Counted from the stretch's first letter, positions 37,927 to 51,885 are shown. The stretch: 64,000 bases of DNA from Streptomyces sp. Alt3 (GCF_030719215.1 NZ_CP120983.1:3348001-3412000); one strand, 5' to 3'. Numbers and translations are program-made. The notes: generated by a model from the letters alone, not told the origin.

Positions 37927-39387
37927 GTGCTGCCTGAAAACATCCCCACCGTCACCGTCACCGCCCGCTACATGACCCCCGACGGCCGCCCGATGAGCGG
38001 CACCGTCGAATTCCGGCCCCCGGCGCTCCTCACGCACGCCGAGGAGGACCTCTTCCTGGGCGGCCCGACCCGGACCACCCTCGACGCGGAAGGCCGGATC
38101 AGCGTCGTCCTGCCCGCCACCGACGACCCGGGCTGGAATCCCGCCGTCTGGACGTACACCGTCACCGAGAAGCTCGCCGGCCTCGCACGCGGCGGACGGA
38201 CCTACCAGATCGCGCTCACCACCGCCCTGCCCGCCGTGGACCTCGCCGACATCGCCCCGGCCGATCCGGCCGCCCCGCAGTACGTCGCCGTACCCGGCCC
38301 GCCGGGACCGGCCGGTGAACTCGGCCCGCAGGGCCCCACCGGCCCGGCCGGCGCGGTGCACTCCGTCAACGGGCACACCGAGGCCGACATCGTGCTGGGC
38401 GCGGCGGACGTCTCGGCCCTGGCCGCCGCGTCGGCCGGCGCGCCGGGCGGGGTGGCCACCCTCGGCGCGAACGGCCTGGTCCCGGCCGCCCAGCTCCCGG
38501 CGGGCGGCGGAGCCGTCGCATCCGTCAACGGGCAGACCGGCGCGGTCCTGCTGACCGCGAACGACCTGGGCGCCCTGACCCGGGCGGCGGGCGACGCCCG
38601 CTACCTGGCACTCGACGGCGCCCCCGTCACCTCGGTCAACGGCCTCACCGGCGAGGTGACCCTCACCGCCTCCGACGTCGCGGCGGTACCGGTGGGCCAA
38701 GGGGTCCTGCTCACGGGGGACCAGCAGATCGACGGCGCCAAGGCGTTCGTCGTCCCGCCCTCCACCACGGCCGCCCCGACCGCCGACGACCACCTGGCCC
38801 GGCGCGGCTACGTGGACGCGGTCTCGTCGGCCGGCACCTGGTCCCCGTCGTCGATGGGCTTCAGCGGCTGGGCGTTCGACCCGGCCGCGGCCGCCGCGCC
38901 CACCCCGCAGTACTGCATCAGCGGCTGGGTGTACCTGATCGGCATCCCGCTGCACGCGCCCACCACCGTGAAGAACCTGGTGTTCTACGTCCCGGGCTAC
39001 GTCGGCGGCACGCTCAGCACCACCTCCTCCTACGCCGGGCTCTACACCGACGCCGGTGCACGGGTCGGGCTGACCGCCGGCCTCAGCACCCTGATCCCCA
39101 AGACCGAAGGAACGACCGTGGTCTGCCCGCTGAGCGTGCCGTACGCCGCGAAGGCGGGCAACTACTGGATCGGGCTCGTCGTCAACGGGCCCAGCCCCAA
39201 CACCAACGGCCCCGCCTTCTCGCGGGGCGCCCATGTGGGCGAGGCACCGGGCGGCAGCGCCCGGATGCCTGGTGCGTTCATCCGCCACGGCCGGCTCAGC
39301 ACCACCGGCCAGACCTCCCTGCCCACCTCCTTCCCCATCGGCAACGTCGTCGCCGACTCCAACGCCATCTGGGCAGCACTCTCCTGA
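37927..39387 (+). CDS. Collagen-like tail fibre
   Basis: A 486-residue fibre. The N-terminal domain (about 1-115) resembles a baseplate-attachment beta domain. Then a short collagen-like stretch PGPPGPAGELGPQGPTGPAG (about 121-140), followed by three copies of a SVNG-x-T repeat (SVNGHTEADIVLGAADVSAL, SVNGQTGAVLLTANDLGALT, SVNGLTGEVTLTASDVAAV), typical of trimeric phage fibre shafts. A C-terminal domain of about 190 residues is the presumed receptor-binding head. It probably sets target specificity. GTG start with GAGG upstream. Confidence 0.83.
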   Translation: MLPENIPTVTVTARYMTPDGRPMSGTVEFRPPALLTHAEEDLFLGGPTRTTLDAEGRISVVLPATDDPGWNPAVWTYTVTEKLAGLARGGRTYQIALTTALPAVDLADIAPADPAAPQYVAVPGPPGPAGELGPQGPTGPAGAVHSVNGHTEADIVLGAADVSALAAASAGAPGGVATLGANGLVPAAQLPAGGGAVASVNGQTGAVLLTANDLGALTRAAGDARYLALDGAPVTSVNGLTGEVTLTASDVAAVPVGQGVLLTGDQQIDGAKAFVVPPSTTAAPTADDHLARRGYVDAVSSAGTWSPSSMGFSGWAFDPAAAAAPTPQYCISGWVYLIGIPLHAPTTVKNLVFYVPGYVGGTLSTTSSYAGLYTDAGARVGLTAGLSTLIPKTEGTTVVCPLSVPYAAKAGNYWIGLVVNGPSPNTNGPAFSRGAHVGEAPGGSARMPGAFIRHGRLSTTGQTSLPTSFPIGNVVADSNAIWAALS

Positions 39388-39473
39388 CCACACCCTCCCG
39401 AGGGGCCCCGCACCCGCCCGGTGCCGGGCCCCTCACCCGCGCAGTGAAGAGCCCCACCGGAAGGAAGACACCC

Positions 39474-40403
39474 ATGGCCACTCCCCTGACCGCCGACCAG
39501 CTGCTCACAGCGCTGCGCGCCGAAGGCGTCGACGTCGTCGAGCACAAGAGCTGGCGCACCCACAACCGCAACCACAAGGGCACCTGGGGCCCGCTGAACG
39601 GTGTCATGATCCACCACACCGTCAGCAGCGGAACAGACGCGTCCGTGGCGCTCTGCCGAAACGGCTACGCCGCCCTGCCGGGCCCGCTCTGCCACGGCGT
39701 CATCGACAAGGCGGGCACCGTCCACCTGGTGGGCCACGGCCGTGCCAACCACGCGGGCGGCGGCGATCCGGCCGTACTCCGGCGGGTGATCGCGGAGGAC
39801 TACGGGGACCGGCCGCCGGCCTCCCACGAGCACGACGGAAGCGCGGGCTCCGTCGACGGCAACGCCCGCTTCTACGGATTCGAGTGCGTCAACCTGGGCG
39901 ACGGCGCGGACCCCTGGCCGGCTGCCCAGCTGGACGCGATCGAACGCGTCTCGGCGGCCCTCTGCCGGGCCCACGGCTGGTCCGCTCGCAGCGTCATCGG
40001 CCACCTGGAGTGGTCCGACCGGAAGGTCGACCCGCGCGGATTCACCATGCCGTCCCTGCGGGAGCGTGTCGCCACCCGGCTGAGCGGCCCGGCGGACGGC
40101 CCGGCGAGCGGCGGGTCCGCGGGCAAGCCGGGCGGCGGGACATCCGCCCCCCGGTACCAGCCGTTCCCCGGCGCCTCGTTCTTCTCAGGCCGGACCAGCT
40201 CCCCCGTGATCACCGCCATGGGCCGCCGGCTCGTCGCCGAGGGCTGCTCGTCCTACGCCGTCGGGCCGGGCCCCCGCTGGAGCGACGCCGACCGCCGCTC
40301 GTACGCCGCCTGGCAGCGCAAGCTCGGCTTCCGGGGCGGCGACGCCGACGGGGTCCCGGGCCGCACCTCCTGGAACGCACTGAAGGTCCCGCACACGAAG
40401 TGA
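39474..40403 (+). CDS. N-acetylmuramoyl-L-alanine amidase endolysin
   Basis: A 309-residue endolysin from the ATG at 39474 (GGAAG site). The Amidase_2/PGRP zinc domain, residues about 20-200, has GVMIHHTVSSG (zinc His), GPLCHGVIDKAG, HANHAGGG-like VGHGRANHAGGG and VIGHLEWSDRKVDP (distal zinc His and catalytic Lys/Asp region). After a Gly/Pro/Ala linker, the C-terminal peptidoglycan-binding repeat-like domain includes YAAWQRKLGFRGGDADGVPG. It would cleave peptidoglycan stem peptides for particle release. Together with the following holin-like genes it forms a lysis cassette. Confidence 0.9.
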   Translation: MATPLTADQLLTALRAEGVDVVEHKSWRTHNRNHKGTWGPLNGVMIHHTVSSGTDASVALCRNGYAALPGPLCHGVIDKAGTVHLVGHGRANHAGGGDPAVLRRVIAEDYGDRPPASHEHDGSAGSVDGNARFYGFECVNLGDGADPWPAAQLDAIERVSAALCRAHGWSARSVIGHLEWSDRKVDPRGFTMPSLRERVATRLSGPADGPASGGSAGKPGGGTSAPRYQPFPGASFFSGRTSSPVITAMGRRLVAEGCSSYAVGPGPRWSDADRRSYAAWQRKLGFRGGDADGVPGRTSWNALKVPHTK

Positions 40404-40416
40404 GGAGTCCACAGCC

Positions 40417-40668
40417 ATGTCCGACGCCACCCGCCGCACCACCCGCACCGTGGTCCAGACCGCCCTCTCCCTTGCCGTGCTCCTGCCCGCGCTTGTCGAC
40501 GCGTCCGGGCTCCCGGCGACCCTGCCCCGGGTCGCCGGGACCCTGGCCGTCGCGGGGGCGCTGACCCGGGTGATGGCCGTGCCCGGGGTGCAGGCGCTCC
40601 TCCCGGCGTGGCTACGCACCGAACCGCCGGAGGACGAGACCGTGGGAGCCGCCCGTGACCGAGACTGA
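40417..40668 (+). CDS. Holin-like membrane protein
   Basis: An 83-residue protein, 13 nt after the endolysin. Hydrophobic segments at about 13-30 and 37-55 (TVVQTALSLAVLLPALVDAS, LAVAGALTRVMAV) precede a charged C-terminal tail (EPPEDETVGAARDRD), the layout of small class II holins. It overlaps the next gene by 14 nt. Holin identity is inferred from size, topology and place. Confidence 0.75.
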   Translation: MSDATRRTTRTVVQTALSLAVLLPALVDASGLPATLPRVAGTLAVAGALTRVMAVPGVQALLPAWLRTEPPEDETVGAARDRD

Positions 40669-40915
40669 TCCGAACAACCCGGTCGCCGTCGCCCTGGAGC
40701 TGGAACGCCTGCGCGGTTCGCTGGAGGCCGGCTTCGCCCGGGCCGACGGCCAGCTGGCGCTGCTGGTACAGCGCAGCGACCAGACCGACAAGCAACTGGC
40801 GGACCACGAGGCCCGCCTCGACACGCTGGAACGTTCCCGCTGGCCCCTGGCGAGCATCGGCGCGCTCACCGCGACCGCCGGACTCGCCGTCGCCCTGTGG
40901 GAGACCCTGCGCTGA
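40655..40915 (+). CDS. XhlA-like small membrane protein of the lysis cassette
   Basis: An 86-residue protein from a GTG at 40655 with a GGAG site inside the preceding gene. It has a coiled-coil N-terminal region (ALELERLRGSLEAGFARADG ... RLDTLERSRW) and one C-terminal membrane helix (IGALTATAGLAVALWETL), as in XhlA-type holin partners. Last gene of the tail module. Confidence 0.75.
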   Translation: MTETDPNNPVAVALELERLRGSLEAGFARADGQLALLVQRSDQTDKQLADHEARLDTLERSRWPLASIGALTATAGLAVALWETLR

Positions 40916-40942
40916 CCCGCCGCGTGCCGGACCACGGCACGC

Positions 40943-40985
40943 AGAAGGGCGCCCACCCCGTACCTGACGGGATGGGCGCCCTTCT
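40943..40985. terminator. Terminator between the tail module and rpoC
   Basis: Inverted repeat AGAAGGGCGCCCA-C-CCCGT / ACGGG-A-TGGGCGCCCTTCT, 18 paired bases with one mismatch and a 5-nt loop, serving both convergent units. A smaller hairpin CGTGCCG/CGGCACG lies just before it at 40923-40941. Confidence 0.88.
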
Positions 40986-40994
40986 CACTCACTG

Positions 40995-44894
<3,900 letters not shown>

Positions 44895-45023
44895 TTGTCG
44901 TCAATCCCTCTTTCGGGGGTTCGAGCCCCCTCGCTTCACGCGAGAAATCGGGGCACTTCAGCAATGGTCTGAACGGGTCCGGGGAGGGCCGGCCGGATCA
45001 CGAGGATCCGGCCGGGCAACCCG

Positions 45024-48000
45024 TCAGACCTCTTCGACGCTGCTCGGCTCGCGCCGGGACAGGTCGATACCGAGCTCCTCCGCCGCGCGGAAGACGTCCT
45101 CGTCCGTGTCGCGCATCTCGATGGACATGCCGTCCGAGGACAGCACCTCCACGTTGAGGCAGAGCGACTGCATTTCCTTGATGAGCACCTTGAAGGACTC
45201 GGGAATGCCGGGCTCGGGGATGTTCTCGCCCTTGACGATCGCCTCGTAGACCTTCACGCGGCCGGTCACGTCGTCGGACTTGATCGTCAGCAGTTCCTGG
45301 AGGGCGTATGCGGCGCCGTAAGCCTCAAGGGCCCACACCTCCATCTCACCGAATCGCTGCCCACCGAACTGTGCCTTACCACCCAGCGGCTGCTGCGTGA
45401 TCATGGAGTACGGACCGGTCGAACGCGCGTGGAGCTTGTCGTCGACCAGGTGGTGCAGCTTGAGGATGTACATGTACCCGATCGAGACCGGGTCCGGGAA
45501 CGGCTCGCCGGAGCGGCCGTCGAACAGGTTGGCCTTGCCCGAGGGCAGGACCAGCCGGTCGCCGTCGCGGTTCGGGATCGTGGCCTGGAAGAGGCCGGTG
45601 ATCTCGTCCTCGCGCGCACCGTCGAAGACGGGGGTGGCGACGTTGGTACCGGGGGCGACCTGGTCGGCACCGATGGCCTGCAGGCGCTGGGCCCACTCGT
45701 CACCGAGACCGGAGACGTCCCAGCCGCGGCTGGCGAGCCAGCCGAGGTGGATCTCCAGGACCTGTCCCGGGTTCATTCGGGACGGGACACCCAGCGGGTT
45801 GAGGATGATGTCGACCGGGGTGCCGTCCTCCAGGAACGGCATGTCCTCGATCGGGAGGATCTTCGAGATGACGCCCTTGTTGCCGTGACGGCCGGCGAGC
45901 TTGTCACCATCGGTGATCTTGCGCTTCTGCGCGACGTAGACGCGGACCAGCTGGTTCACGCCCGGCGGCAGCTCGTCGCCCTCTTCGCGGTCGAAGACGC
46001 GGACGCCGATGACCTTGCCGATCTCGCCGTGCGGGACCTTGAGCGAGGTGTCGCGCACCTCGCGCGCCTTCTCACCGAAGATCGCACGGAGCAGACGCTC
46101 CTCCGGGGTCAGCTCGGTCTCACCCTTGGGCGTGACCTTGCCGACGAGGATGTCACCGGCGACGACCTCGGCACCGATACGGATGATGCCGCGCTCGTCG
46201 AGGTCGGCGAGGACCTCTTCGGAGACGTTCGGGATGTCCCGGGTGATCTCCTCCGGGCCCAGCTTGGTGTCACGGGCGTCGACCTCGTGCTCCTCGATGT
46301 GGATCGAGGAGAGGACGTCGTCCTGCACGAGGCGCTGCGACAGGATGATCGCGTCCTCGTAGTTGTGACCTTCCCAGGGCATGAACGCCACGAGCAGGTT
46401 CTTGCCGAGCGCCATCTCACCGTTCTCGGTGGCGGGCCCGTCGGCGAGGACCTGGCTCTCGATCACGCGGTCGCCCTCGGAGACGACGACCTTCTGGTTG
46501 ACCGAGGTGCCCTGGTTGGAGCGCGAGAACTTGGCGATGCGGTACGTGGTGTACGTGCCGTCGTCGTTCGTCACGGTGATGTAGTCCGCGGAGACCTCCT
46601 GGACCACACCCGCCTTCTCCGCCTTGAGCACGTCGCCGGCGTCGGTGGCACAGCGGTACTCCATGCCGGTACCGACCAGCGGCGCCTCGCTCTTGATGAG
46701 CGGGACGGCCTGACGCATCATGTTCGCGCCCATGAGGGCACGGTTGGCGTCGTCGTGCTCGAGGAACGGGATCATCGCGGTCGCGACCGACACCATCTGG
46801 CGCGGCGAGACGTCCATGTAGTCGACGTCGTCACCGGGGATGTAGTCGATCTCCCCGCCACGGCGGCGGACCAGGACGCGGGCCTCGGTGAAGCGCATGT
46901 CCTCGGAGAGCGTCGCGTTCGCCTGGGCGATCACGAAGCGGTCTTCCTCGTCGGCCGTCAGGTAGTCGACGTCGTCGCTGACGACACCCTCGACGACCTT
47001 GCGGTACGGCGTCTCGATGAAGCCGAACGGGTTGATGCGCCCGTAGGAGGCCAGCGAGCCGATCAGACCGATGTTCGGGCCTTCGGGCGTCTCGATCGGG
47101 CACATGCGGCCGTAGTGCGACGGGTGGACGTCACGGACCTCGAAGCCGGCCCGCTCACGGGACAGACCACCCGGGCCGAGGGCGTTCAGACGACGCTTGT
47201 GCGTCAGCCCCGACAGCGGGTTGTTCTGGTCCATGAACTGGGACAGCTGGCTGGTGCCGAAGAACTCCTTGATGGAGGCGACGACCGGCCGGATGTTGAT
47301 CAGGGTCTGCGGCGTGATCGCCTCGACGTCCTGGGTGGTCATGCGCTCGCGCACGACACGCTCCATACGGGCGAGACCCGTACGGACCTGGTTCTGGATC
47401 AGCTCACCGACGTTACGGATACGGCGGTTGCCGAAGTGGTCGATGTCGTCGGTCTCGACCATGATCGAACGGCCGGACTCGCCGACCGTCTCGGTCTCAC
47501 CGGCGTGCAGCTTCACCAGGTACTTGATGGTGGCGATGATGTCGTCGCTGGTGAGGACACCGGCGTCGAGCGGCTCGTCGGCGCCGAGCTTCTTGTTCAC
47601 CTTGTAGCGGCCGACCTTCGCGAGGTCGTAGCGCTTCGGGTTGAAGTAGAGGTTCTCGAGCAGCGTCTGAGCAGCCTCGCGCGTGGGCGGCTCGCCCGGA
47701 CGCAGCTTGCGGTAGATGTCGAGCAGCGCGTCGTCCTGGCCCTGGGTGTGGTCCTTCTCCAGGGTGGCGCGCATGGACTCGTACTCGCCGAACTCCTCCA
47801 GGATCTGCTCGGTGGTCCAGCCGAGAGCCTTCAGGAGGACGGTGACGGACTGCTTGCGCTTGCGGTCGATGCGGACACCGACCATGTCGCGCTTGTCGAT
47901 CTCCATCTCCAGCCAGGCACCCCGGGAGGGGATGATCTTGGCGGAGAAGATGTCCTTGTCGGACGTCTTGTCGATGGAGGAGTCGAAGTAGACACCCGGC

Positions 48001-48509
48001 GAGCGCACGAGCTGCGACACGACGACACGCTCGGTGCCGTTGATGACGAAGGTGCCCTTGTTGGTCATGAGCGGGAAGTCGCCCATGAAGACCGTCTGGG
48101 ACTTGATCTCGCCGGTCTCGTTGTTGGTGAACTCGGCCGTGACGAAGAGCGGCGCGGCGAACGTGAAGTCGCGCTCCTTGCACTCGTCGATCGAGTTCTT
48201 CGGGGGCTCGAAGCGGTGGTCGCGGAACGTGAGCGACATCGACCCGGAGAAGTCCTCGATCGGCGAGATCTCCTCGAAGATCTCCTCCAGGCCGGACTTG
48301 GTGGGGACGTCCTGTCCGCTGTCCAGAGCAGCCTCGACGCGAGCCTTCCAGGCGGCGTTGCCGAGGAGCCAGTCAAAGCTCTCGGTCTGCAGCGCGAGGA
48401 GGTTCGGAACCTCGAGGGGCTCCTTGATCTTTGCAAAAGAGATGCGCAGCGGGGCGGTGCTGGCACCGTTGTTCGTATTCGAGGTCGAGGCGTTGCGCGA
48501 GGCGGCCAA
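45024..48509 (-). CDS. rpoB: DNA-directed RNA polymerase subunit beta
   Basis: The 1161-residue beta subunit. The TTG at 48509 is chosen because GGAAGGA lies just upstream and the protein then starts [14 protein letters not shown] like other Streptomyces RpoB proteins. In the rifampicin cluster, [17 protein letters not shown] is wild type and His437 and Arg440 are present, but the residue equivalent to E. coli Ser531 (Mycobacterium Ser450) is Asn442, codon AAC at 47184-47186, in [10 protein letters not shown]. Whether this affects rifamycin sensitivity is unknown. A promoter is predicted at 48672-48700. Confidence 0.98.
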   Translation of the reverse strand: MAASRNASTSNTNNGASTAPLRISFAKIKEPLEVPNLLALQTESFDWLLGNAAWKARVEAALDSGQDVPTKSGLEEIFEEISPIEDFSGSMSLTFRDHRFEPPKNSIDECKERDFTFAAPLFVTAEFTNNETGEIKSQTVFMGDFPLMTNKGTFVINGTERVVVSQLVRSPGVYFDSSIDKTSDKDIFSAKIIPSRGAWLEMEIDKRDMVGVRIDRKRKQSVTVLLKALGWTTEQILEEFGEYESMRATLEKDHTQGQDDALLDIYRKLRPGEPPTREAAQTLLENLYFNPKRYDLAKVGRYKVNKKLGADEPLDAGVLTSDDIIATIKYLVKLHAGETETVGESGRSIMVETDDIDHFGNRRIRNVGELIQNQVRTGLARMERVVRERMTTQDVEAITPQTLINIRPVVASIKEFFGTSQLSQFMDQNNPLSGLTHKRRLNALGPGGLSRERAGFEVRDVHPSHYGRMCPIETPEGPNIGLIGSLASYGRINPFGFIETPYRKVVEGVVSDDVDYLTADEEDRFVIAQANATLSEDMRFTEARVLVRRRGGEIDYIPGDDVDYMDVSPRQMVSVATAMIPFLEHDDANRALMGANMMRQAVPLIKSEAPLVGTGMEYRCATDAGDVLKAEKAGVVQEVSADYITVTNDDGTYTTYRIAKFSRSNQGTSVNQKVVVSEGDRVIESQVLADGPATENGEMALGKNLLVAFMPWEGHNYEDAIILSQRLVQDDVLSSIHIEEHEVDARDTKLGPEEITRDIPNVSEEVLADLDERGIIRIGAEVVAGDILVGKVTPKGETELTPEERLLRAIFGEKAREVRDTSLKVPHGEIGKVIGVRVFDREEGDELPPGVNQLVRVYVAQKRKITDGDKLAGRHGNKGVISKILPIEDMPFLEDGTPVDIILNPLGVPSRMNPGQVLEIHLGWLASRGWDVSGLGDEWAQRLQAIGADQVAPGTNVATPVFDGAREDEITGLFQATIPNRDGDRLVLPSGKANLFDGRSGEPFPDPVSIGYMYILKLHHLVDDKLHARSTGPYSMITQQPLGGKAQFGGQRFGEMEVWALEAYGAAYALQELLTIKSDDVTGRVKVYEAIVKGENIPEPGIPESFKVLIKEMQSLCLNVEVLSSDGMSIEMRDTDEDVFRAAEELGIDLSRREPSSVEEV

Positions 48510-48671
48510 GAGGGGGTCCTTCCGAGGGCTCGGACTCACTACGCGCGTACCGGCCCCAAGCCGCACACAGAGACAGAAATCCCAAGGTCAGGGAAGTCCG
48601 GCCATCGGTGCTAGGCGTGGGCATGCCCCTGGTGACGGGCAGGAGGCAGCTAACAGGCAGCGCAAAGGGTC

Positions 48672-48700
48672 AGTGTAGCCAAGCGGCACACTGATGTCCA
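48672..48700 (-). promoter_or_regulatory. Predicted rpoBC promoter
   Basis: On the minus strand TGGACA (48695-48700) and TACACT (48672-48677) are separated by exactly 17 nt, a good vegetative-type promoter, 163 nt upstream of the rpoB TTG. The rest of the 611-nt rplL-rpoB gap (48510-49120) shows no gene; its far end has the rplL hairpin. Confidence 0.7.
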
Positions 48701-49025
48701 GTCGGGGTTCTCAGAGACCCACGTTGCTCTAAACAGCTGTTCTCAACACCTATGAATAGCCCTCGCGCGGGGTGCGCTCTTCTTTACTGCCCTCTTCGCT
48801 CTCGATCCATGCCTCGGAAGCGGATCGAGATGACGACGCGTCCTGAGAATTGCGCGCCGCGTGCGGTTCGTCAAGGCCTCGCGGGCCTCGGCGGACGTCC
48901 GGCGATCTTCACCTGCGCCCGGAGGACGCCGGTTGACGCCTCGCGGCGCTCCTGGAGAAACGCACGGCGAAGATCACCCTACTCGTCGCACGCCGAAGAT
49001 CAAGGCAGCCTCCGGGGGCATGCCG

Positions 49026-49057
49026 AAGGGCGACCACCCGGATGGGTGATCGCCCTT
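49026..49057 (-). terminator. Hairpin downstream of rplL (terminator or attenuator)
   Basis: AAGGGCGACCACCC / GGGTGATCGCCCTT, 14-bp stem with one mismatch and a GGAT loop, about 63 nt past the rplL stop. It sits between rplJL and rpoBC, where partial termination or RNase processing is known in other bacteria. Confidence 0.7.
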
Positions 49058-49120
49058 GGCTGAGGTCACTCAGCGCCGTGCGGCGTGAGCGTCCTCGGAA
49101 GAGTCAGAGGACTCTCGAAG

Positions 49121-49504
49121 TCACTTGACCTCGACGGAGGCGCCGGCGCCCTTGAGGGACTCGGCAGCCTTCTCGGCGGCCTCCTTGGCGACCTTCTCGA
49201 GGACGGGCTTCGGGGCGCCGTCGACGAGGTCCTTGGCCTCCTTGAGACCCAGCGAGGTCAGCTCACGCACGACCTTGATGACCTGGATCTTCTTCTCGCC
49301 GGCACCCGTGAGGATGACGTCGAACTCGTCCTGCTCGGCCTCGGCCTCGGCGGCGGGGCCACCCTGACCCGGGGCGGCGACGGCGACGGCCGCGGCGGCG
49401 GTGACGTCGAACTTCTCCTCGAACGCCTTAACGAACTCGGAGAGCTCGATGAGGGTGAGCTCCTCGAACTGGGCGAGCAGGTCTTCCTGGCTGAGCTTCG
49501 CCAT
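49121..49504 (-). CDS. rplL: 50S ribosomal protein L7/L12
   Basis: The stalk protein that recruits translational GTPases. The 127-residue product begins [20 protein letters not shown] (dimerisation domain), has an Ala/Gly-rich hinge (about 38-52) and the C-terminal domain [20 protein letters not shown]. Length is normal. It is 83 nt downstream of rplJ. Confidence 0.98.
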   Translation of the reverse strand: MAKLSQEDLLAQFEELTLIELSEFVKAFEEKFDVTAAAAVAVAAPGQGGPAAEAEAEQDEFDVILTGAGEKKIQVIKVVRELTSLGLKEAKDLVDGAPKPVLEKVAKEAAEKAAESLKGAGASVEVK

Positions 49505-49587
49505 GATGGCGTCCTTCCACTATTCGGCAGGTGCCGGTTGTATATGTCGGCGGGCGTACGTGGTGCCCGCTGGACCGCTGAGCGAAA

Positions 49588-50145
49588 TTACTCGGCAGCC
49601 TCGGCGGGAGCCGGCGTACCGGCACCGCCCTGCTCGGCCTTCTTGGCGCGAAGCGCTTCCGCGGTGCGGACGAACTTCGACGGCAGAGCCTGGAAGAGCT
49701 GCGCAGTCTGCGTCTGCTTGCCCTTCATGGCACCGGCCAGCTTGGCGAGCAGAACCTCGCGGGACTCGAGGTCCGCGAGCTTCTTGATCTCATCGGCGGA
49801 CAGCGCCTTACCGTCAAGGACACCGCCCTTGATGATGAGGTTCGGGTTGTCCTTGGCGAAGTCACGAAGACCCTTCGCCGACTCCACCGGGTCACCGGTG
49901 ATGAAGGCAACCGCCGTCGGACCTGCGAACAGGTCGTCCAGCGTGTCGATCCCGGCCTCGTTGGCCGCAATCTTGGTCAGCGTGTTCTTCACCACGGCGT
50001 ACTGGGCGTTCTCACCGAGCGAACGACGCAGCGTCTTGAGCTGCGCCACGGTGAGACCCCGGTACTCGGTCAGCACGGCGGCGTTCGAGCTGCGGAACTG
50101 GTCCGTCAGCTCGGCTACCGCGGCAGCCTTGTCGGGCCTTGCCAT
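49588..50145 (-). CDS. rplJ: 50S ribosomal protein L10
   Basis: The stalk base protein that holds L7/L12 dimers. The 185-residue product starts [20 protein letters not shown] with AAGGAGG upstream; earlier in-frame codons belong to the leader. The C-terminal [20 protein letters not shown] is the L12-binding helix. In other bacteria L10-L12 binds its own leader to repress translation. Confidence 0.97.
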   Translation of the reverse strand: MARPDKAAAVAELTDQFRSSNAAVLTEYRGLTVAQLKTLRRSLGENAQYAVVKNTLTKIAANEAGIDTLDDLFAGPTAVAFITGDPVESAKGLRDFAKDNPNLIIKGGVLDGKALSADEIKKLADLESREVLLAKLAGAMKGKQTQTAQLFQALPSKFVRTAEALRAKKAEQGGAGTPAPAEAAE

Positions 50146-50352
50146 GAGCGTCGGCCTCCTTCCGGGTGATGAGGACCGCTCAGAAGGGGCCGGGAAAGAC
50201 GAAACGCCCCAGCACAAGTGCCAGGGCGCAGCTCAACCGGACAGAGTCCGGGAGCGATCCACAGTCACCTGCGCAGGTCGTCCGATCTAGCGGAACCTTC
50301 GGTCACCGTTCCTCTGACGAGGAAGCGGCAACGACCAGCGGTCTTTGGCTTC
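50146..50352 (-). promoter_or_regulatory. rplJ leader RNA (candidate L10 autoregulatory leader)
   Basis: About 205 nt of untranslated RNA between the predicted start of transcription and rplJ. It contains a hairpin with CGCCC/GGGCG arms (50205-50228) and purine-rich stretches. Long rplJ leaders bind L10-L12 in many bacteria; the exact kink-turn was not resolved here. Confidence 0.5.
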
Positions 50353-50358
50353 TTCACG

Positions 50359-50388
50359 AGAGTACGCGACCGGGGCCTTCGGGAGCAA
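50359..50388 (-). promoter_or_regulatory. Predicted rplJL promoter
   Basis: On the minus strand TTGCTC (50383-50388) and TACTCT (50359-50364) with an 18-nt spacer, upstream of the long rplJ leader and downstream of the rplA terminator. Confidence 0.6.
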
Positions 50389-50470
50389 ATCCGTCATGAC
50401 CCGCCCCCCGAAAGGGGTTTAGGCGCTCGCCGGCACCTGCGACCGGCGCACCGCCCCGGCGTACGAGGAC

Positions 50471-50504
50471 GGGCCCCGCACCCTCCGAAGAGGCTGCGGG
50501 GCCC
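50471..50504. terminator. Terminator after rplA
   Basis: GGGCCCCGCA-CCCTC ... GAGGC-TGCGGGGCCC, a 10-bp perfect outer stem plus inner pairs, about 40 nt past the rplA stop on the minus strand. It separates rplKA from rplJL. Confidence 0.8.
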
Positions 50505-50544
50505 GCCCTGTGCCGTGACGCGGCTACCTGCTGAGCACGGGGGC

Positions 50545-51267
50545 TCAGACGGAGGCCGGGTCCTCCTCGACGAGGAGGTTGCGCACGCGGTTGGAGTCCA
50601 GCGGGATGCCGGGGCCCATCGTCGTGCTCATGGTCGCCTTCTTGATGAAGCGACCCTTCGCGGCGGACGGCTTCAGACGGAGGATCTCCTCCAGGGCCGC
50701 GCCGTAGTTCTCGACCAGCTTCGTGTCATCGAAAGAGGTCTTTCCGATGATGAAGTGCAGGTTCGAGTGCTTGTCGACGCGGAACTCGATCTTTCCGCCC
50801 TTGATGTCGTTGACAGCCTTGACGACATCGGGGGTGACGGTGCCGGTCTTCGGGTTCGGCATCAGACCACGCGGACCGAGCACGCGGCCCAGGCGGCCGA
50901 CCTTGCCCATGAGGTCCGGCGTGGCGACGACGGCGTCGAAGTCCAGACGGCCCTTCGCCACCTCGTCGATGAGCTCGTCGGCGCCGACGATGTCGGCGCC
51001 CGCGGCTTCCGCGGCCGCAGCACGGTCACCGGTCGCGAAGACCAGGACCCGGGCGGTCTTGCCGGTGCCGTGCGGGAGGTTCACGGTGCCACGGACCATC
51101 TGGTCGGCCTTGCGCGGGTCGACACCCAGCGCGAACGCGACCTCGACGGTGCTGTCGAACTTGGTGGTGGCGGTGTCCTTGGCGATACGGACGGCCTCGA
51201 GCGGGGCGTAGGTACGCTCCCGGTCGATCTTCGCGTCCGCAGCGCGGAGGTTCTTGCTGCGCTTCAC
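50545..51267 (-). CDS. rplA: 50S ribosomal protein L1
   Basis: L1 of the mobile stalk that guides deacylated tRNA out. The 240-residue product starts [20 protein letters not shown] and has the L1 core [20 protein letters not shown]. Length is normal. It lies 82 nt downstream of rplK, with which it is co-transcribed in most bacteria and whose expression L1 often represses. Confidence 0.97.
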   Translation of the reverse strand: MKRSKNLRAADAKIDRERTYAPLEAVRIAKDTATTKFDSTVEVAFALGVDPRKADQMVRGTVNLPHGTGKTARVLVFATGDRAAAAEAAGADIVGADELIDEVAKGRLDFDAVVATPDLMGKVGRLGRVLGPRGLMPNPKTGTVTPDVVKAVNDIKGGKIEFRVDKHSNLHFIIGKTSFDDTKLVENYGAALEEILRLKPSAAKGRFIKKATMSTTMGPGIPLDSNRVRNLLVEEDPASV

Positions 51268-51349
51268 ATCTACTCCTGTGGTTTTCAGAGTGTGGAGTCG
51301 TGGTGCGGACCAGCGCTTGGTCCTACCACTGTGGGGCTACGGGGCTGAC

Positions 51350-51784
51350 TCAGCCTTCGACCGTGATGCCCATGGAACGGGCGGTGCCAGCGATGATCTT
51401 CGACGCGGCGTCGAGGTCGTTGGCGTTCAGGTCGGGGAGCTTGGTCGTGGCGATCTCGCGGACCTGGTCGGCCGTGAGCTTGGCGACCTTGGTCTTGTGC
51501 GGCTCGCCGGAGCCCTTGTCCACACCCGCGGCCTTGAGGATCAGCTTGGCGGCCGGCGGAGTCTTGGTGATGAAGGTGAAGGAGCGGTCCTCGTAGACCG
51601 TGATCTCCACCGGCACGACCATGCCACGCTGCGACTCGGTCGCGGCGTTGTAGGCCTTGCAGAACTCCATGATGTTGACGCCGTGCTGGCCCAGTGCGGG
51701 ACCGACCGGCGGCGCCGGGTTGGCCGCACCGGCGTTGATCTGGAGCTTGATAAGCCCCGTGACCTTCTTCTTCTTGGGAGGCAT
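51350..51784 (-). CDS. rplK: 50S ribosomal protein L11
   Basis: L11 at the GTPase centre; required for the stringent response and target region of thiostrepton. The 144-residue product starts [20 protein letters not shown] and includes the proline-rich [20 protein letters not shown] and the C-terminal [12 protein letters not shown]. Its own promoter is predicted at 51855-51882. Confidence 0.98.
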
Positions 51785-51854
51785 TGCTCTCTCCGGGTCC
51801 TAGTGAGAGTGTTTCGCCGCCATTCCGGTCATCCGGATGGAGGCATACCGCGCA

Positions 51855-51882
51855 ACGATAACGGGTATAGCTGCGCGACCAA
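51855..51882 (-). promoter_or_regulatory. Predicted rplKA promoter
   Basis: On the minus strand TTGGTC (51877-51882) and TATCGT (51855-51860) with a 16-nt spacer, about 70 nt before rplK. The -35 element abuts the U-tract of the nusG terminator. Confidence 0.6.
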
Positions 51883-51885
51883 AAA

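Noticed and set aside
35968..39393. 1141-codon minus-strand frame across the baseplate and fibre genes
   Set aside because: Gly/Val/Arg-rich shadow without motifs; the plus-strand genes here have ribosome-binding sites and phage-tail features.
25286..40986. A complete prophage
   Set aside because: No integrase, att-like direct repeats, capsid, portal, terminase or replication genes were visible, and flanks are intact essential operons.
48752..49063. 103-codon plus-strand frame in the rplL-rpoB gap
   Set aside because: No ribosome-binding site, atypical composition, and it crosses the rplL hairpin; more likely untranslated.
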